Assembly: GCF_001968825.1 (NCBI RefSeq)
Contig: NZ_MIEU01000012.1
Coordinates: 124,001 to 188,000, forward strand
Length of the DNA stretch: 64,000 bases
From: Tersicoccus sp. Bi-70
GTDB taxonomy: Bacteria; Actinomycetota; Actinomycetes; Actinomycetales; Micrococcaceae
Direction of reading: 5' to 3'
The notes beneath the pieces are model-generated. The model was not told the DNA's origin. It did not search any database and saw nothing but the letters and a program-made list of their open reading frames with translations. This document shows, piece by piece, positions 9,537-18,511 of the stretch. Every line of letters starts with the position of its first letter. The stretch's first letter is position 1. The position numbers and the translations under genes are program-made.

Positions 9537-11459
9537 TCAGCGGCGCGCGGCCTCCAGTGCGTCGATGCGTTCGGCGTCGAGATCCTCGATGCCGGTGTGG
9601 TCGGCGTCGTTCTCCGTACGGTCGTCCGCACGGTGGTCGGCGCGGTGGGCCGCCGGGGCGGCGTGCCGGCCCCGGCGAACCGGAGCCTCGTCGGCGTCCG
9701 CGTTCCGCTCGTCGTCCGCCGTGGTGGCGGCGGCGTGGCGGCCGCGGGCCGGGGTGGCGTCGGCCGACCGCGCGTCGTCCGACGGCCTGCCGGCGACCGT
9801 GCCCGCGGCGGTGACCCCGGTGGCCGGGAGCCCGACGATCGGAATGGAACCCGACGGCGGGGTGGCCTTCGCGGCGTCCACCGGCTCGGTGCTCGGCTTG
9901 ATGTCGATGGTCGAACGCAGCGTCCGCTCCTTGATCAGCAGCACCGCGATGAGGACCACGATCGCGACGATCGCCGCGTACCGGAAGATCAGGCCGGTCG
10001 CGTCGCCGTACGCGGCCTGGATGACCTCGCGGACCGGGCCCGGCAGGGCATTCAGGTCCAGGGAGGCGCCGGAGGTACCGCCGGAGGGCCGGATGCCGTG
10101 GGCAGCGAGGCCCTGCGTCGTCAGGTCGGTGACCCGGTTGCCGAGCACCGCGCCGAGGACGGCCACGCCGATGGCGCCGCCGAAGGAGCGGAAGAAGGCC
10201 ACCGAGGCGCTGGCCGCGCCGATGTCCTGCGCCCGGACCGTGTTCTGGACGGCGAGCACGAGGTTCTGCATCAGCGCGCCGGTGCCGAGACCGACGAGGA
10301 AGATGTAGATGCTCACCTGCCACAGCGGGGTGGTGTGGTCCAGCGTGGACGCGAGGCCGAGGCCGGCGATCAGCAGCACGGACCCGATCACGAGGTAGCG
10401 CTTCCACTTGCCGAAGCGGGTGATCAGCTGACCGGCCACCGTGGTGGCGATCAGGTTGCCGAAGATCATCGGCAGCATCAGCAGGCCGGCCTCGGTCGGC
10501 GTGTAGCCGCGGGCGACCTGGAAGTACTGGCCGAGGTAGGTGTTGCCACCGAAGAGGCCGATGCCCACCGCCACCGAGGCGATGATGGCCAGCGCCGTCG
10601 TGCGCTCGGAGACGATCTTCAGCGGCACGATCGGCTCGGACACCTTCGACTCGACGAGGATGAAGAGCGCGATCAGCACGAGGCTGCCACCGACCATCCA
10701 CACGGTCTGGGGCGACCACCAGTCGTAGTAGTCGGCCTTGCCGGCGAACGAGACCCAGATCAGCAGGATGCTGACGGCGGCGGCGAGGAGCACGGCGCCG
10801 ACCCAGTCGATGGAGACGCGGCGCTTGACGTTGAGGTGACCCAGGTGGAGCTTGAGCTGGATGATGATCAGCGCGATCACGGCGAGCGGCACGCAGACGA
10901 AGAAGGTGCCCCGCCAGCCGAGCGGGCTGTCGACGATCAGACCGCCGAGGAGCGGGCCGCCGGACATCGCGACCGCCATGACGGCGCCCATGTAGCCGGC
11001 GTACCGGCCACGCTGACGCGGCGGGATGATGGTGCCGAGGATCGCCTGGGCGAGCGCGGTCAGACCACCCATGGCCAGGCCCTGGACGACACGGCCGACC
11101 ATCATGACGGGGATCGTCTGCGCGATGCCGGCGCCGATGGAGCCGAGGACGAACATGACGATGGAGATCTGGACGAGCAGCTTCTTGTCGAACAGGTCGG
11201 CGAGCTTGCCCCAGATCGGGGTGGAGGCGGCGTTGGCCAGCAGCGCGGCGGTGATGATCCAGGCGAAGTCCGTCTGGGTGCCGTGCAGGTCGCCGACGAT
11301 GCGCGGCAGCGCGTTGGCGACGATGGTCGAGGAGAGGATCGCGGTGAAGAACGCCGCGAGCAGCCCGGTCAGGGCGGCCATGATCTCCTTGTGGGACATG
11401 TGCGGTTCGTCGGGTGGCGTCGTCGACGCGACCGGTTCCGCTGCGGTGGTGCTGCTCAT
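9537..11459 (-). CDS. DHA2-family drug:proton antiporter (14-TM MFS)
   Basis: Inner-membrane multidrug exporter of 640 residues. About 14 membrane helices span residues 25-500. DHA2 marks include a motif A region GKLADLFDKK, motif B RVVQGLAMGG and motif C GPLLGGLI. The C-terminal 130 residues are a soluble, low-complexity tail with repeated RGRHAA-type segments (APARGRHAAATTADDERN; VRRGRHAAPAAHRAD), unusual for the family. The start ATG lies 11 bases after the stop of the MarR gene, so the two form an operon controlled from the marR promoter. The drug profile is unknown. Confidence 0.93.
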   Translation of the reverse strand: MSSTTAAEPVASTTPPDEPHMSHKEIMAALTGLLAAFFTAILSSTIVANALPRIVGDLHGTQTDFAWIITAALLANAASTPIWGKLADLFDKKLLVQISIVMFVLGSIGAGIAQTIPVMMVGRVVQGLAMGGLTALAQAILGTIIPPRQRGRYAGYMGAVMAVAMSGGPLLGGLIVDSPLGWRGTFFVCVPLAVIALIIIQLKLHLGHLNVKRRVSIDWVGAVLLAAAVSILLIWVSFAGKADYYDWWSPQTVWMVGGSLVLIALFILVESKVSEPIVPLKIVSERTTALAIIASVAVGIGLFGGNTYLGQYFQVARGYTPTEAGLLMLPMIFGNLIATTVAGQLITRFGKWKRYLVIGSVLLIAGLGLASTLDHTTPLWQVSIYIFLVGLGTGALMQNLVLAVQNTVRAQDIGAASASVAFFRSFGGAIGVAVLGAVLGNRVTDLTTQGLAAHGIRPSGGTSGASLDLNALPGPVREVIQAAYGDATGLIFRYAAIVAIVVLIAVLLIKERTLRSTIDIKPSTEPVDAAKATPPSGSIPIVGLPATGVTAAGTVAGRPSDDARSADATPARGRHAAATTADDERNADADEAPVRRGRHAAPAAHRADHRADDRTENDADHTGIEDLDAERIDALEAARR

Positions 11460-11470
11460 GAAGGTTTCCT

Positions 11471-11995
11471 CTACGCGGTCGTGATGGCTGCTTCGGGGGC
11501 GCTCGCGGGCGCCTCCCCCGGATCTCCGTCGTGACGGAGCCGGACGTTCTCGTGCTGGGCGATCTGGAAGACCTCACTCAGTCGGCCCAGGGTGCGGGTG
11601 GCGTGCTCGGCCTCGGCCTCGTCCCACCCCGTCAACAGGTCCTTCAGGCGCTGCGTGCGCTCCGCCGTGACCGCACCGACCAGGTCGCGACCCGAGGCGG
11701 TGACCGACAGCAGGCTCGCGCGGCCGTCGTCCGGATCGGGGCGGCGGCTGAGCAGCCCGCGGTCCTCGAGGGCGGAGATCTGGCGGCTCAGTGCGGACGT
11801 GCCGATCCCGAGGTCGTCGGCCAGATCCGTCGCGCGCCGTTCCGAGGAGGAACACAGCATGAAGAGGATGCCCACATGGGCCATCCCGACGCCGTCCGCG
11901 GCCGCCGTCGACCGCGCGGTCACGTGCTTGATGGTGCGCTGCAGTCGGGTGATCTGCTCCACCAGGGCGGCGGCGGTACTCTCGGTGACGGTCAT
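11471..11995 (-). CDS. MarR-family transcriptional repressor
   Basis: Dimeric winged-helix regulator of 174 residues. The HTH is at about 60-115 (ATDLADDLGIGTSALSRQISALEDRGLLSRRPDPDDGRASLLSV, given only as landmark ends ATDLADD and RASLLSV), with the wing in DPDDGRA. ATG 11993-11995 follows a GGAGG ribosome site. It is the first gene of an operon with the DHA2 exporter and is preceded by a region with two copies of an inverted-repeat operator (12012-12060), so autorepression and control of the pump are expected. The ligand is unknown. Confidence 0.93.
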   Translation of the reverse strand: MTVTESTAAALVEQITRLQRTIKHVTARSTAAADGVGMAHVGILFMLCSSSERRATDLADDLGIGTSALSRQISALEDRGLLSRRPDPDDGRASLLSVTASGRDLVGAVTAERTQRLKDLLTGWDEAEAEHATRTLGRLSEVFQIAQHENVRLRHDGDPGEAPASAPEAAITTA

Positions 11996-12011
11996 GATCT
12001 CCTCCGTCGTT

Positions 12012-12060
12012 TTGTTGACCTAACCAACAATACGGTTCGATGCTTGCTTAGGTCAACTAA
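12012..12060 (-). promoter_or_regulatory. marR promoter with two operator copies
   Basis: Site 1 (12012-12030) has arms TTGTTG and CAACAA around ACCTAAC. Site 2 (12042-12060) is a related copy in reverse orientation. Together they contain a perfect 10-bp inverted pair, GTTGACCTAA (12014-12023) and TTAGGTCAAC (12048-12057). On the minus strand, TTGACC (12051-12056) and TATTGT (12027-12032), 18 bases apart, form a good promoter for marR. The operators cover both boxes. The region is shared with the divergent MBL hydrolase gene, whose -10 box TATGCT is at 12070-12075. Confidence 0.8.
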
Positions 12061-12081
12061 CTACGTCGTTATGCTCATCAC

Positions 12082-12732
12082 ATGACCGACATCGCCGTGA
12101 CCGCCCTGACCGACGTGGTGCTGCGCAGCATCAGTGTCGGCCCGATGGACAACAACGTCTACCTGCTGACCTCCCGCCGCTCCGGCGCCCAGGTGCTGAT
12201 CGACGCCGCCGCCGACGCCCCGGCGATCGAGCAGCTGCTCGCCTCGTCCGGCGAGGACTCCCCCGCCGAGCCCCGGCTCGCCCTCATCATCACGACCCAC
12301 CGGCACCACGACCACGTGGGCGCCCTCGCCGCGGTGGCCGAGCGGACCGGCGCGCGGACCGCCGCCGGCCGGGACGACGCCCCCGCGATCGACGTGCCGA
12401 CCGCGGTGCTGCTCGACCACGGCGACGTCGGGCAGTTCGACGGGTTCGATCTGGAGGCGATCGCCCTGCGCGGGCACACTCCGGGCTCCGTCGCCCTGCT
12501 GCTCCGCGACCCGGAGGGCCCGGACCACCTGTTCAGCGGGGACTCGCTCTTCCCCGGCGGCGTGGGCAGGACCGCCGGCCCGGAGGACTTCGCGTCCCTG
12601 TACCGCGACGTCGTGGAGCGCGTGTTCGACGTGCTCGACGACGACACCGTCGTCCACCCGGGGCACGGGCTGCCGACGACGATCGGGGCGGAACGCCCGG
12701 CGCTGCCCGCCTGGGAGAAGCGCGGGTGGTGA
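12082..12732 (+). CDS. MBL-fold metallo-hydrolase (glyoxalase II-like)
   Basis: Zinc-dependent hydrolase of 216 residues. The metal motif is THRHHDHVG at about residues 72-80, with further ligands in LRGHTPGSV, FSGDSLFPGG and VHPGHG. The N-terminus SVGPMDNNVYLL is typical of the actinobacterial group found next to uvrA. There is no ribosome site. A -10 box TATGCT at 12070-12075 ends 6 bases before the ATG, so the mRNA is probably leaderless. It is divergent from marR and shares its control region, so MarR may also affect it. Hydroxyacylglutathione hydrolase is a common name for such proteins, but the thiol substrate is not known here. Confidence 0.88.
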   Translation: MTDIAVTALTDVVLRSISVGPMDNNVYLLTSRRSGAQVLIDAAADAPAIEQLLASSGEDSPAEPRLALIITTHRHHDHVGALAAVAERTGARTAAGRDDAPAIDVPTAVLLDHGDVGQFDGFDLEAIALRGHTPGSVALLLRDPEGPDHLFSGDSLFPGGVGRTAGPEDFASLYRDVVERVFDVLDDDTVVHPGHGLPTTIGAERPALPAWEKRGW

Positions 12733-12810
12733 CAGCCGCCACACTTCTTTCGACGATCTGACCCATCCGGGAGGGCGACCCGCTCCGAACCCGGGGTGAA
12801 CGATCAGAAA

Positions 12811-12847
12811 CAGCGATCCGTCGTGCGTGCCGGCGACCGGATCGCTG
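12811..12847 (+). promoter_or_regulatory. Strong hairpin/dyad in the leader of the polysaccharide operon
   Basis: CAGCGATCCG (12811-12820) and CGGATCGCTG (12838-12847) form a perfect 10-bp inverted repeat with a 17-base loop that can itself pair (TCG/CGA). It lies 76 bases before the GTG of the GT2 gene in a 190-base non-coding stretch (12733-12922). It could be an RNA element or a protein operator. The downstream G-run (12851-12857) is also notable. I could not match it to a known riboswitch. Confidence 0.5.
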
Positions 12848-12922
12848 ACAGGGGGGGCCTGAGGTCGATTCGTGCTCGACGCGTGTGCGCCGACCATGGA
12901 TCCGAACCCCCGAGGAGAGATC

Positions 12923-14404
12923 GTGTTGCCTTCCCTGTTCGTCACCGCACCCGCGACCGACGGCACCCCGGATCCCCTGTTGACCCCGCAGCCGAGCCCG
13001 GCTCCGGTCACCGGGGTGGTCCCCAACCGCGGGAGCGAGCTCCCGCCACCGGTCACCGGCGGCGCCGACGGCATCCTGCCGGACGTGGCCCACTGGACGG
13101 CGATGGAATGGCTGGGCTGCACCGCCCTGATCCTCGTCTCGGTCGCGCTGACCGCCGTGGCCCTGACCACCCTGTGGTGGATGCTGCACGCGTGGTGGTC
13201 TCGCGACAACCTGACCCGCAGTCAGTTCGCCGTGCGTCCGATCGCCCCCGCCCACCGGTTCTCCCTCCTCGTGCCCGCGCGCCACGAGGAGGAGGTGCTC
13301 GGCCAGACCCTGGACCGCCTCACGGAGCAGGACCACCCGGACGTCGAGATCATCGCCATCGTGGGCCACGACGACCCGGGCACCGAGCGGGTCGCCCGCG
13401 AGGCCGCGGCCCGCCACCCGGACCTCATCTCCGTCGTCGTCGACCACAGCGTGCCCAAGAACAAGCCGAAGGCCCTGAACACCGCGCTCGCCCACACCAC
13501 CGGCGACATCGTCGGCGTGTTCGACGCCGAGGACGAGGTGCATCCGCACCTGCTGCGTCTCGTCGACTCCCGGTTCAGCGAGACCGGCGCTGCCGTCGTG
13601 CAGGGTGGCGTCCAGCTGATGAACTTCCGGAGCAGCTGGTGGGCCCTGCGCAACGTGCTGGAGTACTACTTCTGGTTCCGGTCCCGGCTCCACTTCCACG
13701 CCAACGCCAACTTCATCCCGCTCGGCGGCAACACGGTGTTCGTCCGGCGCGACTGGCTGGACTACTCGGACGGCTGGGACGCCGAGTGCCTCGCGGAGGA
13801 CTGCGAGCTCGGCGTGCGTCTGTCCAGTGCCGGCGCAAAGGTCGCCGTCGCGTACTCGCCCGAGGTGGTCACCCGCGAGGAGACGCCCGGCAGCCTGCTC
13901 TCCCTGTTCAAGCAGCGGACCCGGTGGAACCAGGGCTTCCTGCAGGTGCTGCGGAAGGGCGAATGGCGCAAGCTGCCTCTCCGCTCCCAGCGGGCCTTCG
14001 CCCGGTACATGCTGGCGATGCCGTTCCTGCAGGCGTTCGCCGGGGTGCTCATCCCCGTCTCCCTCCTGTTGATGGCCGTGGCCAAGGTGCCCGCCTGGGT
14101 CGCGATGATCAGTTTCCTGCCGCTCGCGCCGACCCTGATCACCGTGGCCGTCGAGGTGGCCGCCCTGCACGAGTTCGGGCACCTCTACGGGAACCGGGCG
14201 CGCATCCGCGACTACGCGCGACTGCTCCTGGGCACCGTCCCGTTCCAGATCTTCCTCGCCGCCGCCGCCGTCCGATCCGTCGTGCGGCAGCTGCGCGGTG
14301 ACCACTCCTGGGAGAAGACGGAGCACACCGGCGCCCACCGCACGGCCGAACCCGTGGCGACCGTGGCCACCGCCGAGCTGCAGACCTCCGGGGCGGGCCG
14401 ATGA
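12923..14404 (+). CDS. Cellulose-synthase-like processive glycosyltransferase, family GT2
   Basis: Membrane polysaccharide synthase of 493 residues. A Pro-rich N-terminus is followed by a membrane segment at about 58-85. The GT2 domain then shows VPARHEEEVLGQTL, DAEDEV (DxD-like, from Asp201), LAEDCELG and the processivity motif QRTRW (Gln331-Trp335). Two to three membrane helices follow (AMPFLQAFAGVLIPVSLLL; VAMISFLPLAPTL). There is no PilZ domain. I chose GTG 12923 because GAGGAGA lies 6 bases upstream; the frame is open 17 codons further up with no ribosome site. It is the first of five genes joined by 4-base overlaps. By analogy it makes a beta-glucan or other repeating polymer; the sugar cannot be read from sequence. 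Confidence 0.88.
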   Translation: MLPSLFVTAPATDGTPDPLLTPQPSPAPVTGVVPNRGSELPPPVTGGADGILPDVAHWTAMEWLGCTALILVSVALTAVALTTLWWMLHAWWSRDNLTRSQFAVRPIAPAHRFSLLVPARHEEEVLGQTLDRLTEQDHPDVEIIAIVGHDDPGTERVAREAAARHPDLISVVVDHSVPKNKPKALNTALAHTTGDIVGVFDAEDEVHPHLLRLVDSRFSETGAAVVQGGVQLMNFRSSWWALRNVLEYYFWFRSRLHFHANANFIPLGGNTVFVRRDWLDYSDGWDAECLAEDCELGVRLSSAGAKVAVAYSPEVVTREETPGSLLSLFKQRTRWNQGFLQVLRKGEWRKLPLRSQRAFARYMLAMPFLQAFAGVLIPVSLLLMAVAKVPAWVAMISFLPLAPTLITVAVEVAALHEFGHLYGNRARIRDYARLLLGTVPFQIFLAAAAVRSVVRQLRGDHSWEKTEHTGAHRTAEPVATVATAELQTSGAGR

Positions 14405-16482
14405 GGGCATTCACCGACTGGACGCCGGCTCCGCCCGCGTCCCCGCTGAACGCGCCGCCCGCCGTCGGGCGGGGAGCCCGGCCCGGTACCCCCGCCGCGC
14501 GGGCGGACCGGGCGAACCGCGCCACGGGATCGAGCCCCGCACCGGACCGGAGCGGCTCCTGGCCGACTCGGCACATCCGTTCGCTGGTGTGGTTGGCACC
14601 GCTGCTGCTGGTGGCCGGCGTGATCAACGTCGTCAACCTGGCGGGCACGCCGCAGCGGATCGACGACGAGGGCACGTACACGGCTCAGGCGTGGGCGGTG
14701 GACACCCTCGGCGAGCTGGCCCACTACACCTACTGGTACGACCACCCGCCGCTCGGCTGGATCCAGATCGCCGGGTATGCGCAGGTGACCGGCGCCTTCG
14801 AGCGGTACGACGTCTCGGTGATCGCCGCGCGCGAGGCGATGGTCGTCGCCGCGCTGATCAGCACCGGCCTGGTGTTCTGGCTCTGCCGGCGGCTGCGCCT
14901 GGGCCGCCCGGCCGCGGCGCTCGCTGCGGGCCTGTTCGCGCTCTCGCCGCTGGCGATCCAGTACCACCGCACCGTCTACCTGGACAACGTCGCGACCGTC
15001 TGGCTGCTCCTCGCCCTGATCCTGGCCACCGCGCGGCACCGGCAGCTCGCCGGCTTCGCCGCGTCCGCCGCCTGTCTCGGGGTCGCGGTGCTCTCGAAGG
15101 AGACCTACCTGCTCGCGATCGTCCCGGTCGCCTGGGTGATGATCCGCCAGTCGCACCCCTCGACCCGGCGCTACACGCTCGCCGTCGCCGGCAGCGTGCT
15201 CGGTCTGATCGGCATCAGCTACCTGCTGCTCGCCACGGTCAAGGGCGAGCTGTTCCCCGGCCCCGACCGGGTCAGCCTGATGGGTGGCGTCGCCTTCCAG
15301 CTGGGCGGACGCGCCTCGAGTGGACTCGCCACCGAGGCGGGCAGCCAGATCAGCCGGACCCTGTCCCAGTGGTGGCACCTCGACCCGGTGTTCATCACCC
15401 TCGGGCTGCTGTGCGCGGTGATCGGGATCGGCATCCGGCGCGTCCGGCCGTTCGCCGTGATCGTCGTCGCCCTGGTCCTGTTCATGTTCCGGCCGGGAGG
15501 CTACCTGCCGGTCCCCTACGTCATCATGCTGCTGCCGCTGGCCGCGGTGGCCGTGGCGGGTGTCGCCCACGCCGCCGTCGAGCGACTGCGCGCGGGAGCC
15601 GGGATCCGGCGCGCCCAGGGCGTCGCCGGCATCCTGGTGCTGCTCGCCGGTGGCGTCGTGGCCGTGCCCGTGTGGGGCTCGCTGTACGCGGGCCAGCTGA
15701 CGGCGGACCTGGACCGGCCGTCCGTCGAGGCGCAGCAGTGGGTGGCCCGCAACGTCGGCAAGGATCAGCGCCTGCTGGTCGACGACGCGATGTGGGTGGA
15801 CCTCGTCCGCTCCGGCTTCGCGCGGGAGAACGTCATCTGGTACTACAAGCTCGACACCGACTCCCAGGTGATCGCCCAGTCCCCGAACGGGTGGAAGGAC
15901 TCGGACTGGATCATCACGACCGACTCGATGCGCACGTTCCCGGACCAGTTCCCGCAGGTCAAGGCCGCGATCGCGAACTCGACGGTGGTGGCCTCGTTCG
16001 GCTCCGGACAGCAGCGTGTCGACGTCCGGCAGATCCACGCGGAAGGCCTCGCCGCCGGCGAGCGCGCCGACCGGGCGCTGCGCACCGAGCGTGCCGCCGT
16101 CGGCGCCGAGCTGGCCGCCAACCCGCGGCTCACCCTGACGCCCAGCGCGCGCGCCCAGCTGCGTGCCGGCCAGGTCGACTCGCGGGTCATGCTCGCGCTC
16201 GCGCAGCAGGTGATGCAGACCACCCTGACCATCACCGACTTCCCGGCGGAGGACGGGACCGACGGCACCTACCGCCGCAGCGCACTCGTCACCGCCGTCG
16301 ACGGGCGCCCCGCCGTCACCGGCACCGACGCGGCCCGCCGGATCACCGCGTGGACCAGCGGGCTCACCGGCCCGTTCGGCCACCCGGCCGTGACCGCGGC
16401 CGACAACGGCATGACCATCACCTACCCCCTGGGCGAGCCGGAGAACCTGCTCGACCCGTCACTGTCGAAGGGAACCCGATGA
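14401..16482 (+). CDS. ArnT/PMT-like GT-C glycosyltransferase, GT39/GT83 type membrane protein
   Basis: Polyprenyl-phosphate-sugar-dependent transferase of 693 residues. After about 60 disordered Pro/Arg-rich residues come roughly ten membrane helices to about residue 420. The GT-C acidic motif is IDDEGTYTAQAW in the first outer loop. Next come YWYDHPPLGW, typical of ArnT/PMT enzymes, and YHRTVYLDNVATVWLLL. An extracytoplasmic domain of about 270 residues makes up the C-terminus (VDDAMWVDLVRSGF; then a helical, Ala-rich part). ATG 14401 overlaps the GT2 stop by 4 bases (ATGA). It probably decorates, or adds a sugar to, the product of the GT2 enzyme on the outer face of the membrane; this is inferred from the operon. 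Confidence 0.87.
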   Translation: MRAFTDWTPAPPASPLNAPPAVGRGARPGTPAARADRANRATGSSPAPDRSGSWPTRHIRSLVWLAPLLLVAGVINVVNLAGTPQRIDDEGTYTAQAWAVDTLGELAHYTYWYDHPPLGWIQIAGYAQVTGAFERYDVSVIAAREAMVVAALISTGLVFWLCRRLRLGRPAAALAAGLFALSPLAIQYHRTVYLDNVATVWLLLALILATARHRQLAGFAASAACLGVAVLSKETYLLAIVPVAWVMIRQSHPSTRRYTLAVAGSVLGLIGISYLLLATVKGELFPGPDRVSLMGGVAFQLGGRASSGLATEAGSQISRTLSQWWHLDPVFITLGLLCAVIGIGIRRVRPFAVIVVALVLFMFRPGGYLPVPYVIMLLPLAAVAVAGVAHAAVERLRAGAGIRRAQGVAGILVLLAGGVVAVPVWGSLYAGQLTADLDRPSVEAQQWVARNVGKDQRLLVDDAMWVDLVRSGFARENVIWYYKLDTDSQVIAQSPNGWKDSDWIITTDSMRTFPDQFPQVKAAIANSTVVASFGSGQQRVDVRQIHAEGLAAGERADRALRTERAAVGAELAANPRLTLTPSARAQLRAGQVDSRVMLALAQQVMQTTLTITDFPAEDGTDGTYRRSALVTAVDGRPAVTGTDAARRITAWTSGLTGPFGHPAVTAADNGMTITYPLGEPENLLDPSLSKGTR

Positions 16483-17363
16483 TGAACAGCACCAGTCCCG
16501 CCCGCCCCCGTGTCCGCCTCCTCACCCGACTCGCCGCCGTGATCGGAGCCCTGCTGCTGGCGCTCGGTGCCGGCGGCGCGCCCGCCATCGCCGCGGACAA
16601 GCCCACGCCCAACCCCTCACCGGGCTCGGGCTGGATCCGCGTCATGCACCTCTCGCCCGACACCGCGGAGGCCGCCGTCACCCTGACCGCGGTGTCCGGC
16701 GGTGCCCAGAAGACGGTCAGCGGGGTGCACTTCGGCGACGCCTCGAAGTACCTCGCCGTCCCGCCCGGCAACTACGTCGTGGCGATCAAGCCGGCCCACA
16801 GCACCCGCGCCCTGCTGGAACGGTCCATCACGATCGCGAAGGATCAGCCGCTGACGATGGCCGTGACCGGAATGGGCGGGAAGCTCGCCACCCAGCTCTA
16901 CACGGACCAGCTCGCCACGGTCCCCGCCGAGAAGGCGAAGGTCCGGATCATCCAGGCCTCGTCCGTGCACCCGACCGTCACCGTCCGCACCCGTGACGGC
17001 GACGACATCGCCCAGGACGCCGGCACCGGTGAGGCGACCGGGTACGCCACCGTCCCCGCCGGGGCGTGGCCGCTGACCCTCCGGTCCGGCAGCACCTCGG
17101 TCGACGCCACCGTCACCCTGCCGTCCGGCAGCACCACCACGGTGCTGGTGATGGACAACGCGAAGCGGACGCTCACCGCCAAGGCCGTCGTCGACTCCGA
17201 GGCGGTCAAGGCCATGCCGAAGGGCGGCATCAACACCGGTGCCGCTCCCGCGAGTGCGACCGGTGCGAGCCCGGCCCTGCCCGTGGGCGCGGCCGCGGTC
17301 GGTGGCGTCGTCCTGGCGGGCGCGCTGCTGGCCCGCCGGCGCCGGTCCGCCGGGCGCGGATGA
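16479..17363 (+). CDS. Secreted DUF4397-domain cell-surface protein with C-terminal anchor
   Basis: 294 residues. A signal peptide (RLLTRLAAVIGALLLALGAG, cleavage near AIA-AD, about residue 39) precedes a DUF4397 region starting GWIRVMHLSPDTAEA and continuing through VHFGDASKYLAVPPG and VRIIQASSVHP. The C-terminus has a hydrophobic segment of about 18 residues followed by ARRRR, the layout of a sortase-type sorting signal. However, the expected pentapeptide is not LPXTG: only LPVGA precedes the helix. ATG 16479 overlaps the previous stop by 4 bases with AAGGGA upstream. Function unknown. It could be a polymer-binding wall protein and the substrate of the sortase two genes on. Confidence 0.83.
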   Translation: MMNSTSPARPRVRLLTRLAAVIGALLLALGAGGAPAIAADKPTPNPSPGSGWIRVMHLSPDTAEAAVTLTAVSGGAQKTVSGVHFGDASKYLAVPPGNYVVAIKPAHSTRALLERSITIAKDQPLTMAVTGMGGKLATQLYTDQLATVPAEKAKVRIIQASSVHPTVTVRTRDGDDIAQDAGTGEATGYATVPAGAWPLTLRSGSTSVDATVTLPSGSTTTVLVMDNAKRTLTAKAVVDSEAVKAMPKGGINTGAAPASATGASPALPVGAAAVGGVVLAGALLARRRRSAGRG

Positions 17364-18511
17364 GCCGCCGACGACGGATCCTGACCTTCTCGGCCGTGAT
17401 CGGCGTGACGGTACTGCTGGCGGTGGCCCTCGGGGTGGTCGCCACGACCTCGGGCGGGCGTTCGACGCCCCAGGCGCACAGCACCGACCAGTCCCCCGCG
17501 CCGACGGTGCCGGCCACGGCGGCCGGATCCGCCCGGGCCTTCCTGGACCGGTGGGTGGATCCGGACGGCCGGGTCGTGCGCCGGGACCAGGGCGGTGACA
17601 CGGTCAGCGAGGGGCAGGCGTACGGCCTGCTGATCGCGCTGGCCGCCCGCGACCGTGACGCGTTCGCCCGGATCCTCGGCTGGACGCAGGCCCACCTGCA
17701 GCGCGACGACCAGCTGCTCTCCTGGCGGTGGGCGGACGGCGCGGTGCAGGACTCCGCGCCGGCCGCCGACGCCGACCTCGACGCCGCACGGGCGCTCGTG
17801 CTGGCCGGCCGGGCGTTCGGCGAGCCCCGGTACACGACCGCCGGCACCCGCCTGGCGACCGCCGTGCTGGACCGGCTGACGACGACCACGAAGCACGGGC
17901 GCGTGCTGCTGCCCGGGCGCTGGGCCGCCGGACGGGCGGATGTGCCGTACAACCCGTCGTACGCCTCCCCCGCCGCCTTCGCGGTGCTGGGCCGGGCCAC
18001 CGGCGACCGGCGCTTTGCGGAACTGGAGGCCGGTTCCCGGGCCGTGACGACGGCGATCCTGCAGGAGACGTCGCTGCCGCCGGACTGGGCGCAGCTGCGA
18101 GCCGACGGCGCGGTCAACCCGCTGCCCGGCCCGGACGGCGCCGGCGGCCCGGTGCGCTACGGGTACGACGCCGCCCGCGTGGCCCTGCGCTACGCCGAAT
18201 CGTGCGACGCGGCCGACCGGACCCTGGCCTCCCGCCTGCGGCCGGTGCTGGAGCGGAACGACCCCCTGCCGATCTCCCTGGACCTGGGCGGCACCGCGAC
18301 GGACCCGGCCGAACACCCCCTGGCCTACGCGGCGCGGGCGGCGACGCGGTCCGCCGCCGGGGACCCGGCCGACGCCCGCGGCGACCTGGAACGGGCCGCC
18401 GCGCTCGACGCGGAACGGCCCACCTACTACGGCGCTGCCTGGGCGGCGCTCGGGAGGATCATGCTCACCACCGACGATCTCGGCGGCTGCACCCCGGGAG
18501 CTGCCGCGTGA
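17360..18511 (+). CDS. Membrane-anchored GH8 endoglucanase, BcsZ-like
   Basis: 383 residues with one N-terminal membrane helix (about 7-30) and an extracytoplasmic GH8 domain. Motifs match BcsZ: SEGQAYGLLIAL with the presumed acid Glu84, WTQAHL, SWRWADG, ADADLDAARAL (Asp137/139/141 region), YNPSYASP, LPPDWAQL and YGYDAARVALRY. In cellulose systems BcsZ trims nascent glucan and is needed for proper polymer output, so this enzyme supports a glucan-type product for the operon. ATG 17360 overlaps the preceding stop (ATGA). The C-terminal helices look intact. Confidence 0.87.
   Translation: MSRRRRILTFSAVIGVTVLLAVALGVVATTSGGRSTPQAHSTDQSPAPTVPATAAGSARAFLDRWVDPDGRVVRRDQGGDTVSEGQAYGLLIALAARDRDAFARILGWTQAHLQRDDQLLSWRWADGAVQDSAPAADADLDAARALVLAGRAFGEPRYTTAGTRLATAVLDRLTTTTKHGRVLLPGRWAAGRADVPYNPSYASPAAFAVLGRATGDRRFAELEAGSRAVTTAILQETSLPPDWAQLRADGAVNPLPGPDGAGGPVRYGYDAARVALRYAESCDAADRTLASRLRPVLERNDPLPISLDLGGTATDPAEHPLAYAARAATRSAAGDPADARGDLERAAALDAERPTYYGAAWAALGRIMLTTDDLGGCTPGAAA

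Noticed and set aside
12733-12922. Possible c-di-AMP (ydaO) riboswitch suggested by GGGGTGAA at 12793-12800
   Set aside because: Only this short string matches from memory; the other conserved blocks are not visible and the downstream gene is not a usual target. Kept as an unassigned hairpin.
17300-17360. LPXTG sorting signal in the DUF4397 protein
   Set aside because: The layout of helix plus Arg tail is there, but the pentapeptide is LPVGA, so I do not call a standard signal.
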